From Thiomicrorhabdus sp. (GTDB lineage: Bacteria > Pseudomonadota > Gammaproteobacteria > Thiomicrospirales > Thiomicrospiraceae): a DNA stretch of 64,000 nucleotides. Numbering within the stretch: position 1 is the stretch's first letter; each line of letters starts with the position of its first letter. Shown here piece after piece: positions 49,505 through 63,452 of the stretch. The position numbers and the translations under genes are program-made. Location of the stretch: assembly GCF_963662555.1 (NCBI RefSeq), contig NZ_OY759719.1:702985-766984 (forward strand), read 5' to 3'. The notes beneath the pieces are model-generated. The model had not been told where the DNA came from and did no database searches. It was given only the letters and a program-made list of their open reading frames with translations.

Positions 49505-50695
49505 ATGAAATCAGTTCAAGAACAATTAGCGATTATAAAACGCGGTGCAGAAGAAATTCTGGTAGAAAAAGAATTAATTGAAAAGCTGGAAAGTGGCAAG
49601 CCTCTTCGTGTAAAAGCGGGTTTTGATCCTACTGCGCCAGATTTACACCTAGGACATACAGTTCTTATTAATAAGTTAAAGCAACTTCAAGATTTAGGTC
49701 ACGAGGTGCTTTTCTTAATTGGTGACTTTACGGCAATGATTGGTGATCCAACCGGTAAAAGTGTCACTCGTCCTCCGTTAACGGCAGAAGAAGTCGCTAA
49801 AAATGCCGAGACTTATAAAGAGCAAGTGTTCAAAATTCTTGATCCCGCTAAAACTAAAGTTGTGTTTAACTCTGAGTGGATGTCTAAGTTATCTGCTGCT
49901 GATATGATTCAGCTAGCGGGTAAAATGACGGTGGCGAGAATGTTAGAGCGTAATGATTTTGGTGATCGTTATGCTGCTAATACGCCGATTGCCATTCATG
50001 AGTTTTTATATCCGTTGGTTCAGGGTTATGATTCAGTTGCATTGGATGCGGATATTGAATTAGGTGGAACAGATCAAAAGTTCAATCTATTAATGGGTCG
50101 TACTTTACAAGGTCATTATGGTAAGCCTCAGCAATGTACCTTAACTATGCCAATTCTTGAAGGTTTGGATGGTGTGCAAAAAATGTCCAAGTCCTTAAAT
50201 AACTACATCGGTATTAAAGATGAACCAAACGATATGTTTGGTAAAGTCATGTCTGTTTCAGATGAGTTAATGTGGCGTTATTATGAATTGCTAAGTTTTG
50301 AATCAATTGAAACTATTGAAAGACTTAAAGAAGCAATTGCAAATGGTGAAAACCCACGTAATGTCAAAGTAAAATTGGCTTTAGAATTGATTTCACGTTT
50401 CCATTCAGAGGAAGCTGCTCAAGGTGCTTTAAAAGATTTTGAAACTAAGTTTTCAAAAAATGCGATTCCTGATGATATAGAGGAAATGACTATTAATGGT
50501 GAAATGCCATTGGCGAATTTATTAAAAGAAGCTGGTTTAGTTGGTTCGACTTCTGATGGTCACAGAATGACTAAGCAAGGTGCTGTTAAAATTAATGGTG
50601 AGAAAGTTGATGATAGTCGTCAAATTATGCCTATTGGGACTACGGCTGTTTATCAAGTAGGTAAGCGTAAGTTTGCCAAAATTACTATTGATTAA
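49505..50695 (+). CDS. tyrS: Tyrosyl-tRNA synthetase
   Basis: 396 residues. Class I signatures HLGHT (in [13 protein letters not shown]) and KMSKS ([13 protein letters not shown]), with [10 protein letters not shown] and [17 protein letters not shown], and a C-terminal S4 domain ([16 protein letters not shown]). It is the long TyrS form found in many proteobacteria. It attaches tyrosine to tRNA-Tyr. A strong terminator follows at 50774-50805. Confidence 0.97.
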   Translation: MKSVQEQLAIIKRGAEEILVEKELIEKLESGKPLRVKAGFDPTAPDLHLGHTVLINKLKQLQDLGHEVLFLIGDFTAMIGDPTGKSVTRPPLTAEEVAKNAETYKEQVFKILDPAKTKVVFNSEWMSKLSAADMIQLAGKMTVARMLERNDFGDRYAANTPIAIHEFLYPLVQGYDSVALDADIELGGTDQKFNLLMGRTLQGHYGKPQQCTLTMPILEGLDGVQKMSKSLNNYIGIKDEPNDMFGKVMSVSDELMWRYYELLSFESIETIERLKEAIANGENPRNVKVKLALELISRFHSEEAAQGALKDFETKFSKNAIPDDIEEMTINGEMPLANLLKEAGLVGSTSDGHRMTKQGAVKINGEKVDDSRQIMPIGTTAVYQVGKRKFAKITID

Positions 50696-50773
50696 ACAGT
50701 GTAGCTTTTAGATACATTATATATATGTAATAAACTTAGTTTAAAACCTGTACTTAAAATCTATATAAATATA

Positions 50774-50805
50774 AAAAGGCGATGTCGAAAGGCATCGCCT
50801 TTTTT
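50774..50805 (+). terminator. tyrS terminator
   Basis: AGGCGATG, 8-nt loop, CATCGCCT, then TTTTT. Confidence 0.93.
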
Positions 50806-51071
50806 GTTTCTAAAAATAAATTCATCTCTCATTACAATTTCTTATTCCCTATTCATTTCATCTCATATAAAGCTAAAGGGTAGAAACGTATCCATTCCTT
50901 TTATTCCGCGTTGAGCGAAATCTACTGTGAATAACTTAAAGTGATTTAGTTAAAAATAAGGTAAAACCCCTAAAATGTGAATAAGTCTGTGGATAAGTGG
51001 TGTGTAAAGAGGGGTAAAGTAAAAGAAATGGATAAAATGTAAAAAAAGTGTCAAAAAGGATAAAAAAGGGG

Positions 51072-51099
51072 TTGCGTTGTTAGCGGATATGGTTAGAAT
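51072..51099 (+). promoter_or_regulatory. rrn promoter P1 (candidate)
   Basis: TTGCGT (51072-51077), 16-bp spacer, TAGAAT (51094-51099). Confidence 0.5.
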
Positions 51100-51233
51100 A
51101 CGCACCTGTTCCAACGCAGACACAGAAAACAAGCTACGAGTTAGCGAGAAGAAGTGGTTGAGAACAGCGCTTATGAAGTCTACGGATTGAGTAAGTTGAG
51201 CGAAAAAAGTTGAAAATAATTTAAAATAAATTG

Positions 51234-51263
51234 TTGACAACGGATTGGAAATCAACTTATAAT
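51234..51263 (+). promoter_or_regulatory. rrn promoter P2
   Basis: Consensus TTGACA (51234-51239), 17-18-bp spacer and TATAAT (51258-51263), preceded by an AT-rich UP-like stretch (51213-51233). GCGG soon after the -10 box fits a stringently controlled discriminator. Confidence 0.85.
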
Positions 51264-51329
51264 AAGCGGCTTACCGAGAAGGAAAAGCAAGCGACTTAGT
51301 CGCCAAGTTAGTTCTTCTCGAAGAGACCT

Positions 51330-51343
51330 AAGTTCTTTAAAAA
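51330..51343 (+). promoter_or_regulatory. boxA antitermination site (leader)
   Basis: AGTTCTTTAAAAATC, close to the boxA consensus, between P2 and 16S. Confidence 0.65.
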
Positions 51344-51347
51344 TCAG

Positions 51348-51384
51348 GTAATTCAGAGATAATTTATGTGGAAACTCGCTTTAG
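51348..51384 (+). other. Pre-16S processing stem, 5' arm
   Basis: GTAATTCAGAGATAATTTAT... pairs with 53093-53130 after 16S (few mismatches), the usual RNase III stem. Confidence 0.8.
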
Positions 51385-51525
51385 TGAGTGACCAAATAAA
51401 AAATCTCGATTTTTGACAAATATGTAAATTGGTAAATAATAATTAATTATTTTTTATCATGTTTCAACTTTGTCAATTCCGAGTGTTTATTTCCTGAGAA
51501 GGAATTGAAAAATATCAGCAAGATT

Positions 51526-53071
<1,546 letters not shown>

Positions 53072-53092
53072 AAGATAGAAAAAGGTTGCGAG

Positions 53093-53130
53093 CTTAAGTG
53101 AGTTTTCACATAAATTGTCTCTGAATTACA
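53093..53130 (+). other. Pre-16S processing stem, 3' arm
   Basis: CTTAAGTGAGTTTTCACATAAATTG... complements 51348-51384. Confidence 0.8.
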
Positions 53131-53150
53131 TGAAGTATAGTGAACGACCC

Positions 53151-53227
<77 letters not shown>

Positions 53228-53233
53228 TTATAT

Positions 53234-53309
53234 GGGGCTATAGCTCAGCTGGGAGAGCGCCTGCCTTGCACGCAGGAGGTCTGCGGTTCGATCCCGCATA
53301 GCTCCACCA
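53234..53309 (+). tRNA. tRNA-Ala (TGC)
   Basis: 76 nt, GGGGCTA/TAGCTCC acceptor stem, anticodon TGC in CTGCCTTGCACGCAGG, CCA encoded. Confidence 0.97.
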
Positions 53310-53777
53310 ATACTACTCTTAATGAGTTTTAGTGTAAAAACTAGAGTTTATTAACAGTAGCATTGGTTGTTTTACGTTAAGTAAACAAACAATACTGAAA
53401 AAACTGAAAAGTTCTTTAACAATTTGGAATAGATCTCTCGATTGAGGATTTTAGATACAAGCTTCTTATTTATTTAAGATGTAGTTGGTTTAAAAGCTCA
53501 ATCAATGAGAAGCTCACCTCTCAGCCGACAATTTGAGAGGTGAGTGTGGTAAGTATCCCTTCCAGGTGCTTACCACGCAAAACTGGATAACTCTTAGGAG
53601 TTATCAAGTATAGGTAAAATATATAATTGAGAATACTCAAGCGTATATCATGACAGCGAAAAACTTTTAGTTGCGTACACTCATCAGACCTTATAAACAG
53701 AAGCTTAGTTATTAAATGGTATAGCTACCAAATTAAGTGGAGTTAACAAAAGGCATAAGGTTATTTTTGAGTTGTAT
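53310..53777. other. 16S-23S spacer after tRNA-Ala
   Basis: Non-coding. Holds a boxA-like GTTCTTTAAC (53411-53420), a GAGAGGTGAG hairpin region (53515-53545) and the start of the pre-23S stem (53765-53784). No other gene seen. Confidence 0.75.
53411..53420 (+). promoter_or_regulatory. boxA antitermination site (spacer)
   Basis: GTTCTTTAAC followed by AATTTGG, the typical spacer boxA before 23S. Confidence 0.7.

Positions 53778-53784
<7 letters not shown>
53765..53784 (+). other. Pre-23S processing stem, 5' arm
   Basis: TTTTGAGTTGTATAGTTAAG is exactly complementary to 56636-56655. Confidence 0.9.
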
Positions 53785-56635
<2,851 letters not shown>

Positions 56636-56643
<8 letters not shown>

Positions 56644-56655
56644 TACAACTCAAAA
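56636..56655 (+). other. Pre-23S processing stem, 3' arm
   Basis: CTTAACTATACAACTCAAAA, exact complement of 53765-53784. Confidence 0.9.
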
Positions 56656-56800
56656 GTGACTTGTGAGATGATGAAAATCAACGACAAGCGATGTTGTGAT
56701 ATACCTTGAGTATAATCAACTATATATACCGAATACTGATAGTTTAGATCTATTCCAAAGAATTTTACGAGGTTGATGTCATCAGCCCGTAACACCAAAT

Positions 56801-56917
56801 TGCTTGGTGACAATAGCAAGATGGAACCACCTGATCCCTTTCCGAACTCAGAAGTGAAACGTCTTAGCGCCGATGGTAGTGTGGGAGGTCCCATGTGAGA
56901 GTAGGTCATTGCCAAGC
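56801..56917 (+). rRNA. rrf: 5S ribosomal RNA
   Basis: TGCTTGGTGACAATAGCAAG ... CCGAACTCAGAAGTGAAACG ... GAGAGTAGGTCATTGCCAAGC; terminal stem TGCTTGG/CCAAGC. Confidence 0.96.
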
Positions 56918-56926
56918 TTATATCCT

Positions 56927-56963
56927 AAAACCCGTTATATCTTAGATATGACGGGTTTTTTTT
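56927..56963 (+). terminator. rrn operon terminator
   Basis: AAAACCCGT, ATATC stem, GATAT, ACGGG then nine T. Confidence 0.93.
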
Positions 56964-57155
56964 TGCTTGAAATTTTTCCTGTTATTTTTTGTTTTATGTA
57001 TGTTTATTAGGTACTAAATTCTTATTATTTACGTTAAATATACTGATTACAAATTTATACTATCGTGTATCATAATGCCTTCTTTTCAACTTTATTGGTT
57101 GATGTTTTTTTTATGTGCGTCTCGATTTTGAGACCATTTGGTTTGTTAAATTTGT

Positions 57156-57920
57156 ATGCTTAAACTTTTTTTAGACGTTGGTAATAGCTTTGTTAAATGG
57201 GCAACCGTTCTTGATAATACTTATGAAGTTCATGAGGCAGTCTCTTTCGAACAAATTGAAACCGAAGGTCTGTCATGCTTTGATGTCGTTAAGAGTCCTG
57301 ATGTAGTCTATTTTTCTAGTGTTGGTGATGCACATCGGGTTGATGAATTGAAGTTGGCTATTCAGGAGCATTGGCAAGTCTTTCCTATTCAGCTTACGGC
57401 ACAGAAGCAATGCTGCGGATTGACTTCTGGTTACACTGATTTTAATCAATTGGGTGATGATCGCTGGTTTGCGATGCAAGGAGCTTTGGGTATTTATTCA
57501 GATCCTGTAATAGTGGTTGATGCTGGTACCGCGTTGACAATTGATGCTATTCAGGATGGTCAACACTTAGGTGGATTTATCGTACCGGGTTTATATACAA
57601 TGCGGGTTTCTTTAGCTAAAAATACACAAAACCTATCTTTGTTTAATGATGTTGAGACGGTTGATAGTGAGCGTAAAGACAATCTACTTGCTACAAATAC
57701 TGCTGAAGGGATTTTAGGCGGTACTTTATATATGACAGTGTCATTTATTAATCAGGTTGTATTCGATTTAAATAACCAACTAAAAACCCAGTTCAAATTG
57801 ATTATTACAGGTGGTGATGCACGCAAAATTTGTAGTTTAATTGACTATGAATTTGATTACGTTCCAGACCTAGTTTTGCAAGGAATGGTCAACATTGAAG
57901 AAAGTATAAAAAAAGAATAA
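57156..57920 (+). CDS. coaX: Type III pantothenate kinase
   Basis: 254 residues of the ASKHA fold: DVGNSFVKW (phosphate 1), NQLGDDRWFAMQGA, VVDAGTALTIDAI, GGFIVPGLYTMRVSL, then TAEGILGGTLYM and IITGGDARKI. It makes 4'-phosphopantothenate, the first step of coenzyme A synthesis, using a monovalent cation. It needs no feedback control by CoA. No clear Shine-Dalgarno before the ATG. A GTCTC-GATTTT-GAGAC hairpin (57119-57134) lies upstream. Here coaX stands between the rrn operon and tRNA-Thr; birA is not adjacent. Confidence 0.94.
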   Translation: MLKLFLDVGNSFVKWATVLDNTYEVHEAVSFEQIETEGLSCFDVVKSPDVVYFSSVGDAHRVDELKLAIQEHWQVFPIQLTAQKQCCGLTSGYTDFNQLGDDRWFAMQGALGIYSDPVIVVDAGTALTIDAIQDGQHLGGFIVPGLYTMRVSLAKNTQNLSLFNDVETVDSERKDNLLATNTAEGILGGTLYMTVSFINQVVFDLNNQLKTQFKLIITGGDARKICSLIDYEFDYVPDLVLQGMVNIEESIKKE

Positions 57921-57938
57921 AAAATTAATAAAAAGTTA

Positions 57939-57966
57939 TTGACTCATTTTAATAACGCTTTATAAT
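57939..57966 (+). promoter_or_regulatory. tRNA-Thr promoter
   Basis: TTGACT (57939-57944), 16-bp spacer, TATAAT (57961-57966), 13 bp before the tRNA. Confidence 0.8.
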
Positions 57967-57979
57967 ACGCACCAACTTC

Positions 57980-58055
57980 GCCGACATAGCACAATTGGTA
58001 GTGCAACTGATTTGTAATCAGTAGGTTTCAAGTTCAAGTCTTGATGTCGGCACCA
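57980..58055 (+). tRNA. tRNA-Thr (TGT)
   Basis: 76 nt, GCCGACA/TGTCGGC acceptor stem, anticodon TGT in ACTGATTTGTAATCAGT, CCA encoded. Confidence 0.96.
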
Positions 58056-58062
58056 TATTTTA

Positions 58063-58098
58063 AAGCCCGTAATTTTTAGTAAATTACGGGCTTTTTTG
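58063..58098 (+). terminator. tRNA-Thr terminator
   Basis: GCCCGTAATTT, TTAGT, AAATTACGGGC then TTTTTT. Confidence 0.93.
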
Positions 58099-58113
58099 TT
58101 ATATAAACTCGAA

Positions 58114-58143
58114 TTGTACTGTGCTTTAACGACCTGTTATAAT
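58114..58143 (+). promoter_or_regulatory. fabA promoter (candidate)
   Basis: TTGTAC, 18-bp spacer, consensus TATAAT (58138-58143), 33 bp before the fabA ATG. Confidence 0.6.
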
Positions 58144-58176
58144 GCAGGATATTTGATACTGAAATTGGTAATCTGA

Positions 58177-58692
58177 ATGGAACAACAGTCTAGTTATACA
58201 AAAGAAGAACTTTTATCTAGTGGTCGTGGAGAACTCTTTGGCCCTGGCAATGCACAATTGCCTCTTCCACCTATGTTAATGATGGATCGTATTACCCACA
58301 TCTCGGAAGAGGGTGGTGCTTATGGTAAAGGTCAAATTCGTGCAGAACTAGATATTACAAAAGACCTTTGGTTTTTTGAGTGTCATTTTAATGAAGATCC
58401 TGTAATGCCAGGTTGTTTAGGTTTGGATGCCATGTGGCAACTTATCGGATTCTTTTTAGGATGGACAGGCGGGCCTGGTAGAGGCCGAGCTTTGGGTTCT
58501 GGTGAAGTAAAGTTTTATGGTCAGGTATTACCTACAGCCAAAAAAGTAGAATATGTTATTGATATGAAACGTGTCATAAAACGTAAACTTTATATGGGGT
58601 TAGGTGATGCTAAGATGTTTGTCGATGGACGTGAAATTTATAGTGCATCTGACCTTAAGGTTGGTCTATTTACTAATACGGATAGTTTTTAA
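58177..58692 (+). CDS. fabA: 3-hydroxydecanoyl-ACP dehydratase/isomerase
   Basis: 171 residues, single hot-dog fold. Active-site His in [31 protein letters not shown] with the Asp, and [17 protein letters not shown]. It dehydrates 3-hydroxydecanoyl-ACP and isomerises the product to cis-3-decenoyl-ACP, the branch point for unsaturated fatty acids. It is 2 nt upstream of fabB, in one operon. Confidence 0.96.
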   Translation: MEQQSSYTKEELLSSGRGELFGPGNAQLPLPPMLMMDRITHISEEGGAYGKGQIRAELDITKDLWFFECHFNEDPVMPGCLGLDAMWQLIGFFLGWTGGPGRGRALGSGEVKFYGQVLPTAKKVEYVIDMKRVIKRKLYMGLGDAKMFVDGREIYSASDLKVGLFTNTDSF

Positions 58693-58694
58693 TT

Positions 58695-59915
58695 ATGAAA
58701 AGAGTTGTTATTACAGGTATTGGGATTGTTTCAAGTTTAGGAAATAATTCAGACGAAGTTTTAAAGTCTTTGTATGAAGGCAAATCAGGTATTGTGTTTG
58801 CCCCTGAATACGCTGAAAACGGATTACGTTCACAAGTACATGGCGCCGTCAAAAACCTGGACTTTAAAGAACATATTGACCGTAAGCAACTTCGCTTTAT
58901 GGGAGATGCTGCAGCTTATTCTTATATTGCTATGCAACAAGCAGTTGCTGACTCTGGTTTAAGTGAAGATCAAATTTCTAATCCTAGAACAGGTTTAATT
59001 GCAGGTTCTGGTGGGGGATCAAACTCTAACTCAACTCAAGCAGTAGAAATTGCACGTGAAAAGGGTGTAAAACGCGTTGGACCTTATATGGTTACTCGTA
59101 CTATGGGTTCGACTGTTTCAGCCTGTTTAGCGACGCCTTTTAAAATTAAAGGGATTAACTATTCAATAAGTTCAGCTTGTTCAACATCAGCTCATTGTAT
59201 TGGTACGGCTGTAGAGCAAATTCAACTTGGTAAACAAGATGTTGTTTTTGCTGGTGGTGGAGAAGAGCTTCATTGGACAATGTCTGTATTGTTTGATGCA
59301 ATGGGTGCTTTATCGACTAAGTATAACGATACTCCTGAAAAAGCTTCACGTGCTTACGATGCTGACCGTGACGGTTTTGTTATTGCCGGTGGTGGTGGTA
59401 TGGTTGTAGTTGAAGAACTAGAGCATGCTTTAGCACGTGGTGCAAAGATTTACGCTGAAATTACTGGTTACGGTGCTAACTCTGATGGTTACGATATGGT
59501 TGCTCCTTCTGGTGAAGGTGCAGTACGTTGTATGCAGATGGCATTAGAAACCGTTGATGGTGATGTTGATTATATCAACCCACACGGAACGTCAACTCCT
59601 GTGGGTGATACCAAAGAGGCTGCTGCCATTCGTGAAGTATTTGGTTCTAAGATCCCTAAAATAAGTTCAACTAAATCAATGTCTGGTCACTCTTTAGGTG
59701 CGGCAGGTGTTCATGAATTTATTTATAGTTTGTTAATGTTGGAGAATGACTTCATTTGTCCTTCTATTAATATTGAAAACCTAGACTCTGAATGCGAAGG
59801 AATGCCGATTGTTACTAAGCGAATTGATAATGCAGGTTTAAACCGTATTATGAGTAATAGTTTTGGTTTTGGTGGTACAAATGCTTCTGTGGTGTTAGAA
59901 CGCTATAAAGCTTAA
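58695..59915 (+). CDS. fabB: 3-oxoacyl-ACP synthase I
   Basis: 406 residues. Thiolase-fold condensing enzyme with Cys-His-His triad: Cys in [12 protein letters not shown], His in [11 protein letters not shown] and [14 protein letters not shown]. Elongates the cis-3-decenoyl-ACP made by FabA. It has no good ribosome site and starts 2 nt after fabA, so it is probably translationally coupled. A terminator follows at 59991-60028, just beyond palindrome copy 13. Confidence 0.96.
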   Translation: MKRVVITGIGIVSSLGNNSDEVLKSLYEGKSGIVFAPEYAENGLRSQVHGAVKNLDFKEHIDRKQLRFMGDAAAYSYIAMQQAVADSGLSEDQISNPRTGLIAGSGGGSNSNSTQAVEIAREKGVKRVGPYMVTRTMGSTVSACLATPFKIKGINYSISSACSTSAHCIGTAVEQIQLGKQDVVFAGGGEELHWTMSVLFDAMGALSTKYNDTPEKASRAYDADRDGFVIAGGGGMVVVEELEHALARGAKIYAEITGYGANSDGYDMVAPSGEGAVRCMQMALETVDGDVDYINPHGTSTPVGDTKEAAAIREVFGSKIPKISSTKSMSGHSLGAAGVHEFIYSLLMLENDFICPSINIENLDSECEGMPIVTKRIDNAGLNRIMSNSFGFGGTNASVVLERYKA

Positions 59916-59971
59916 AGAATAAGGCTGAAGTATATATAAAAAGCTTTAGTCTTATTAGATTAGATACATTT

Positions 59972-59983
59972 ACCAGGCCTGGT
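59972..59983. repeat. ACCAGGCCTGGT palindrome (copy 13, intergenic)
   Basis: Perfect copy extended to about 18 bp with ATTT/AAAT arms, between the fabB stop and its terminator. Confidence 0.95.
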
Positions 59984-59990
59984 AAATTTA

Positions 59991-60028
59991 AAAAAACCGA
60001 GTTGAACAAAGTTCTTCTCGGTTTTTTT
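59991..60028 (+). terminator. fabB terminator
   Basis: AAAAAACCGAG, inner AAC/GTT pairing, CTCGGTTTTTTT. Confidence 0.93.
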
Positions 60029-60177
60029 ATGTGTAAGTTTTATAAACTCTATTTATTAAATTATTGTTCAAGTAGTCGTTAATTTGAATATTAATAGCTA
60101 GCTTTTTTCCTGTAAAGAGAAGCGAGCTGGTGTTTTTAGCAACTTACGGCAAATATATTCTTCTTACTAAGAATATA

Positions 60178-60765
60178 TTATCTGCATTTCCTAAACTGCT
60201 TTTTGTACATGCGAGCACGATTTGATACTTTTTTAGCTACGGCAAGAAGCCATTTCTTTTTTAAGTAGGTACGTCTTGAATAGCCTCCTTGTCCTTCGTG
60301 GTAAGCTAAATAAAGTTTGTAAGTATCTTTGCGTGAAATCTTTAAACGTTTATATGACTGATAGTTATACCAGCCGATAAAGTCAAATGAATCATCTATA
60401 TCTGATCGTGAGGCACCCCAGTTACCGGTGGCTTTCATGTAATCATGCCATGTGCCGTCTTTAGCTTGAGAATAACCATAAGCTGATGACCTTCTTGGTA
60501 ATGGGATTAATCCAAGTGCATATTCTCTAGCAGGTTGTGCGTCTGGTTTAAAGCGTGATTCTTGGTGAATCATTGCCATTAAAACATAGGGAGGCGTGCC
60601 CCATTTTTTATAGGATTTTTGAGCAGCTTCTTTCCAATCATCATCATGGTTATAGATAGAACATAAGTTATTGTATGTGCTTTTTGGTGGAGGAGTACTG
60701 CTGCAACCACTCATTAATAAGCTAATGAAGGCAAGTCCAATAAGAGTGTAATATTTAAGGCTCAT
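60178..60765 (-). CDS. SLT-domain lipoprotein (lytic transglycosylase-like)
   Basis: 195 residues. Signal ending in LMSG-C (Cys21), then a lysozyme-like SLT core: catalytic Glu in MIHQESRFKPDA, AYGYSQAKDGTWHDYMK, FDFIGWYNYQS, and YHEGQGGYSRRTY. This fits a small membrane-anchored lytic transglycosylase that cleaves peptidoglycan. The C-terminus is strongly basic. Its start overlaps the stop of the upstream gene (TAATG), so it is coupled to the RMF-like/DUF2914 gene. Confidence 0.85.
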   Translation of the reverse strand: MSLKYYTLIGLAFISLLMSGCSSTPPPKSTYNNLCSIYNHDDDWKEAAQKSYKKWGTPPYVLMAMIHQESRFKPDAQPAREYALGLIPLPRRSSAYGYSQAKDGTWHDYMKATGNWGASRSDIDDSFDFIGWYNYQSYKRLKISRKDTYKLYLAYHEGQGGYSRRTYLKKKWLLAVAKKVSNRARMYKKQFRKCR

Positions 60766-61625
60766 TATTTTTTTGTCCCATAGTAAAAAGGTTTACGGTA
60801 AATCACGTTTTTGTCACTATCTAAAACTTCTAAATACCAGGGGCCTTGCCAGGCACTACTGAGTTTTTTTGATGACCAGGTTCTAAAGTGATTGCTCTCA
60901 ATATCTAATTTAACAGTAGAAAGGATTTCTTTATCGGTTCTCCAGCGGTGATAAATGGTTTGACCTTTAGCATTTGATATTTCTGTATAAAAATAGATTT
61001 TACGTATATATTTTGGAATTTCATCATCCAATACATTAACTGGAGTTTTGTTTTCTACATTTTGGCTGATTTGAGCATTAGATACAATGATATTGCTAGT
61101 CGTCAGTGGCTCAAGTGGTAGATTAACTTTATCCGGTTGTGTTTGCTGGTTTAAAGCTAGATCATTTCTTTGATTGTCAGATAGCAGTGAGAGACTAGGT
61201 TCAGAGATTTGAATTTGGCTGGTTTCTGGAACCCTAGAGGATTGACTGCTAGGTAAGTTAGAAGCTGGTTGCGTAGTCTGTTTGGGTGCTACTTCAGGAG
61301 GCCGATTATTATCAATTAAGGCTTGTTGATTGGCTTGTTCTTGTTCTATGTTATGTATCATTAAACTGGCAGTTGCTATGCCGCCAATTACCATAAACAT
61401 AAACCAAACAAAACGTTTACGCCATTCAGGTTTATTGGCCTGTTCATTGGCGAGACTAACATCTTCAATTGCTTGCTCCCAACCTTGCTGAAAGTAATCA
61501 CGCATGACCATGTCTCTGCGGATATTGCTAGGCATGCTAGTAACTCTTTTGCCTTCAATCGCCATTCTATAGCCTTTTTTAAAGGCATATTGATAATCGA
61601 TATTGTCGGTTTCAGGCATTTGCAT
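60765..61625 (-). CDS. Membrane protein with RMF-like N-terminus and DUF2914 C-terminus
   Basis: 286 residues. Residues 10-50 (YAFKKGYRMAIEGKRV...MRDYFQQGWEQAIED) resemble ribosome modulation factor, which has a GYxxGxxGK...R..WxxGW pattern. One TM segment follows (about 72-90, FVWFMFMVIGGIATASLMI), then a Gln/Ser-rich low-complexity linker (about 92-190). The last 90 residues match DUF2914 (IRKIYFYTEISNAKGQTIYHRW, WQGPWYLEVLDSDKNVIYRKPFYYG), a beta-sandwich often found outside the membrane. The fold suggests a cytoplasmic RMF-like module tethered to a periplasmic domain. The function is unknown. It lies 22 nt after ftsY and is coupled to the SLT gene. Confidence 0.75.
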   Translation of the reverse strand: MQMPETDNIDYQYAFKKGYRMAIEGKRVTSMPSNIRRDMVMRDYFQQGWEQAIEDVSLANEQANKPEWRKRFVWFMFMVIGGIATASLMIHNIEQEQANQQALIDNNRPPEVAPKQTTQPASNLPSSQSSRVPETSQIQISEPSLSLLSDNQRNDLALNQQTQPDKVNLPLEPLTTSNIIVSNAQISQNVENKTPVNVLDDEIPKYIRKIYFYTEISNAKGQTIYHRWRTDKEILSTVKLDIESNHFRTWSSKKLSSAWQGPWYLEVLDSDKNVIYRKPFYYGTKK

Positions 61626-61647
61626 AGGGAGAAATAAAGCCTAATAA

Positions 61648-63051
61648 TTAACTGTTTTGGGATTGATCAAATAAAGCTTCGGTAAAACTTTTGCTATCAA
61701 AGCTACGTAAATCATCAATTGATTCACCGACACCAATAAAACGTATTGGAATTTGACGTTGCTCTGCCAGTGCAAAGACAATACCGCCTTTTGCTGTTCC
61801 ATCTAACTTGGTTAAGGTAATTCCAGAAACGTTTACCGCTTCTTGAAATTGTTGAGCTTGGTTAAGTGCGTTTTGTCCTGTTCCAGCATCAATCACTAAC
61901 ATCACTTCATGCGGTGCGGTTTCATCTACTTTAGCAATAACGCGTTTTACTTTTTTTAGCTCTTCCATTAAGTTAGATTGAGTATGTAAACGGCCAGCCG
62001 TATCGGCAATTAAGATATCAATTTTTTTGGCTTTGGCAGATTGTATGGCATCAAAAATAACTGCGGCAGAATCTGCACCTGTTTTTTGTGCCATCACTGG
62101 AACATTGTTGCGTTCCCCCCACGTTTGTAACTGTTCAACCGCTGCGGCACGAAACGTATCACCAGCGGCTAACATCACAGATTTACCTTCTAGCTGATAC
62201 TTTTTAGCAAGTTTACCAATGGTTGTGGTTTTACCTACACCATTAATACCCACCATTAAAATCACAAACGGCCCAGCATTTTTAGCTAAATGGCTATCAA
62301 TATCTAATGGTTGCGACATTGGATCAATTATCTCTTGAAGCTGAACTTTAAGGGCATTAATTAATGCTTCAGGGTCTTTTAGTTCTTTACGAGAGACTTG
62401 TTCAGTGAGGTTTTTGATGATTCTATCGGTTGCGTCGATTCCTACATCGGCGGTTAACAAAATCATCTCAAGATCATCTAATAGATCTTCATCAATTTCT
62501 TTGCGACCTAATACTAGGCTTGCCAAACTATCAGTGAAGCTCTGGCGAGTTTTGCTGAGTCCATTTTTTAAACGGGTGAAGAAGCTTACTTTTTGCGGTT
62601 GTTCAACTTGCTCGGTTTTCTCAATAGCAATATCGCCATTAGACATTGTCGAGCTATCAACTGCTGAGTTGGTATCGGCATCAGCTTCTTTAATCTCTGT
62701 AAGATCTTTCAGTTCTTCAATCGGTGCTTCGACAGTTTCTTTGGTTTGTTTTAATGCATCATTGATTAAGTGATCCAATGCAATATCAGTATCAGCTGGC
62801 TTGTTTGCCGTTTTAGTTAATTCGGTTACTGAAGTTTGCTGAATAATTTGATCAGCTGTTTCTTTATCATCAATTACAGGTTCACTTTCAACCTCTTGAA
62901 CCGGCTGGTTTGGCAAAGAGTCCGATTCATTCTGTGTCTGTGGTTGTTTTTCTTCAGACAGCAAATTGTCTTCAAGGTTTTGACTGGTTTCTTCAGCAAT
63001 ATTTTCTGAAGTTTCTTCATTTTTTTTCTTACGTCGCAAAAAGCTAAACAT
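61648..63051 (-). CDS. ftsY: Signal recognition particle receptor FtsY
   Basis: 467 residues. A long acidic N-terminal A domain (about 1-150, rich in Glu/Gln/Thr) is followed by the helical N domain (FTRLKNGLSKTRQSFTDSLASL) and the G domain with GINGVGKTTTIGKLA, DTFRAAAVEQL, ILIADTAGRLHTQSNLM and TKLDGTAKGG. It docks ribosome-SRP complexes at the membrane. Divergent from the M16 peptidase, an arrangement common in gammaproteobacteria. Confidence 0.96.
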   Translation of the reverse strand: MFSFLRRKKKNEETSENIAEETSQNLEDNLLSEEKQPQTQNESDSLPNQPVQEVESEPVIDDKETADQIIQQTSVTELTKTANKPADTDIALDHLINDALKQTKETVEAPIEELKDLTEIKEADADTNSAVDSSTMSNGDIAIEKTEQVEQPQKVSFFTRLKNGLSKTRQSFTDSLASLVLGRKEIDEDLLDDLEMILLTADVGIDATDRIIKNLTEQVSRKELKDPEALINALKVQLQEIIDPMSQPLDIDSHLAKNAGPFVILMVGINGVGKTTTIGKLAKKYQLEGKSVMLAAGDTFRAAAVEQLQTWGERNNVPVMAQKTGADSAAVIFDAIQSAKAKKIDILIADTAGRLHTQSNLMEELKKVKRVIAKVDETAPHEVMLVIDAGTGQNALNQAQQFQEAVNVSGITLTKLDGTAKGGIVFALAEQRQIPIRFIGVGESIDDLRSFDSKSFTEALFDQSQNS

Positions 63052-63452
63052 GCGTTTTCCCTGAAACTGGATTGAATGTTGTAGTGTAAATTATGTTGGT
63101 GGTTTATATCGGTTTTATGGGGTGTTTACCCTAAAAATCCAAGTTTTATTCATACTTAAATTAAAAACTCTCGTTATTATAAATGAAATCATTAAGTGTT
63201 TGGCTCAACAGGCCTAGATTCTCAGAAGGGCTAAGCCATTTTAAGTTAGCAATGACAACGTTAAATATTTTAAAAGATAAATATAAATATAAATTTACCA
63301 GGCCTGGTAAATTAGCTTAAATGTATCAAACTATGACTTTATTTCATGACAATGCCACACAATCATTAAAAGATAAAAAAGATTTTTTAAGTTAGATACC
63401 CAATATAAAAAATATAAGACAAATAACTCAAGATAAACAAGGAAACTTCATA
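63052..63452. other. ftsY / M16 divergent intergenic region
   Basis: 400 bp without a gene. Holds palindrome copy 14 (63297) with 22-bp extended arms, and presumably promoters for both genes. Confidence 0.7.
63297..63308. repeat. ACCAGGCCTGGT palindrome (copy 14, intergenic)
   Basis: Perfect copy in AATTTACC...GGTAAATT, a 22-bp palindrome. Confidence 0.95.

Larger units (their letters stand above)
50696..51525. other. Region upstream of the rRNA operon
   Basis: No protein gene. Contains the tyrS terminator, about 250 bp of AT-rich DNA, two tandem promoters and the rrn leader with boxA and the 5' arm of the 16S processing stem. Confidence 0.8.

Noticed and set aside
50950..51255. 101-codon frame on the minus strand upstream of the rRNA operon
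   Set aside because: It overlaps both rrn promoters, is dominated by Phe/Leu/Ser/Thr as expected of AT-rich non-coding DNA, and has no family signature.
58114..58143. FadR operator at the fabA promoter
   Set aside because: GACCTGTT resembles half of a FadR site, but no symmetric partner is present.
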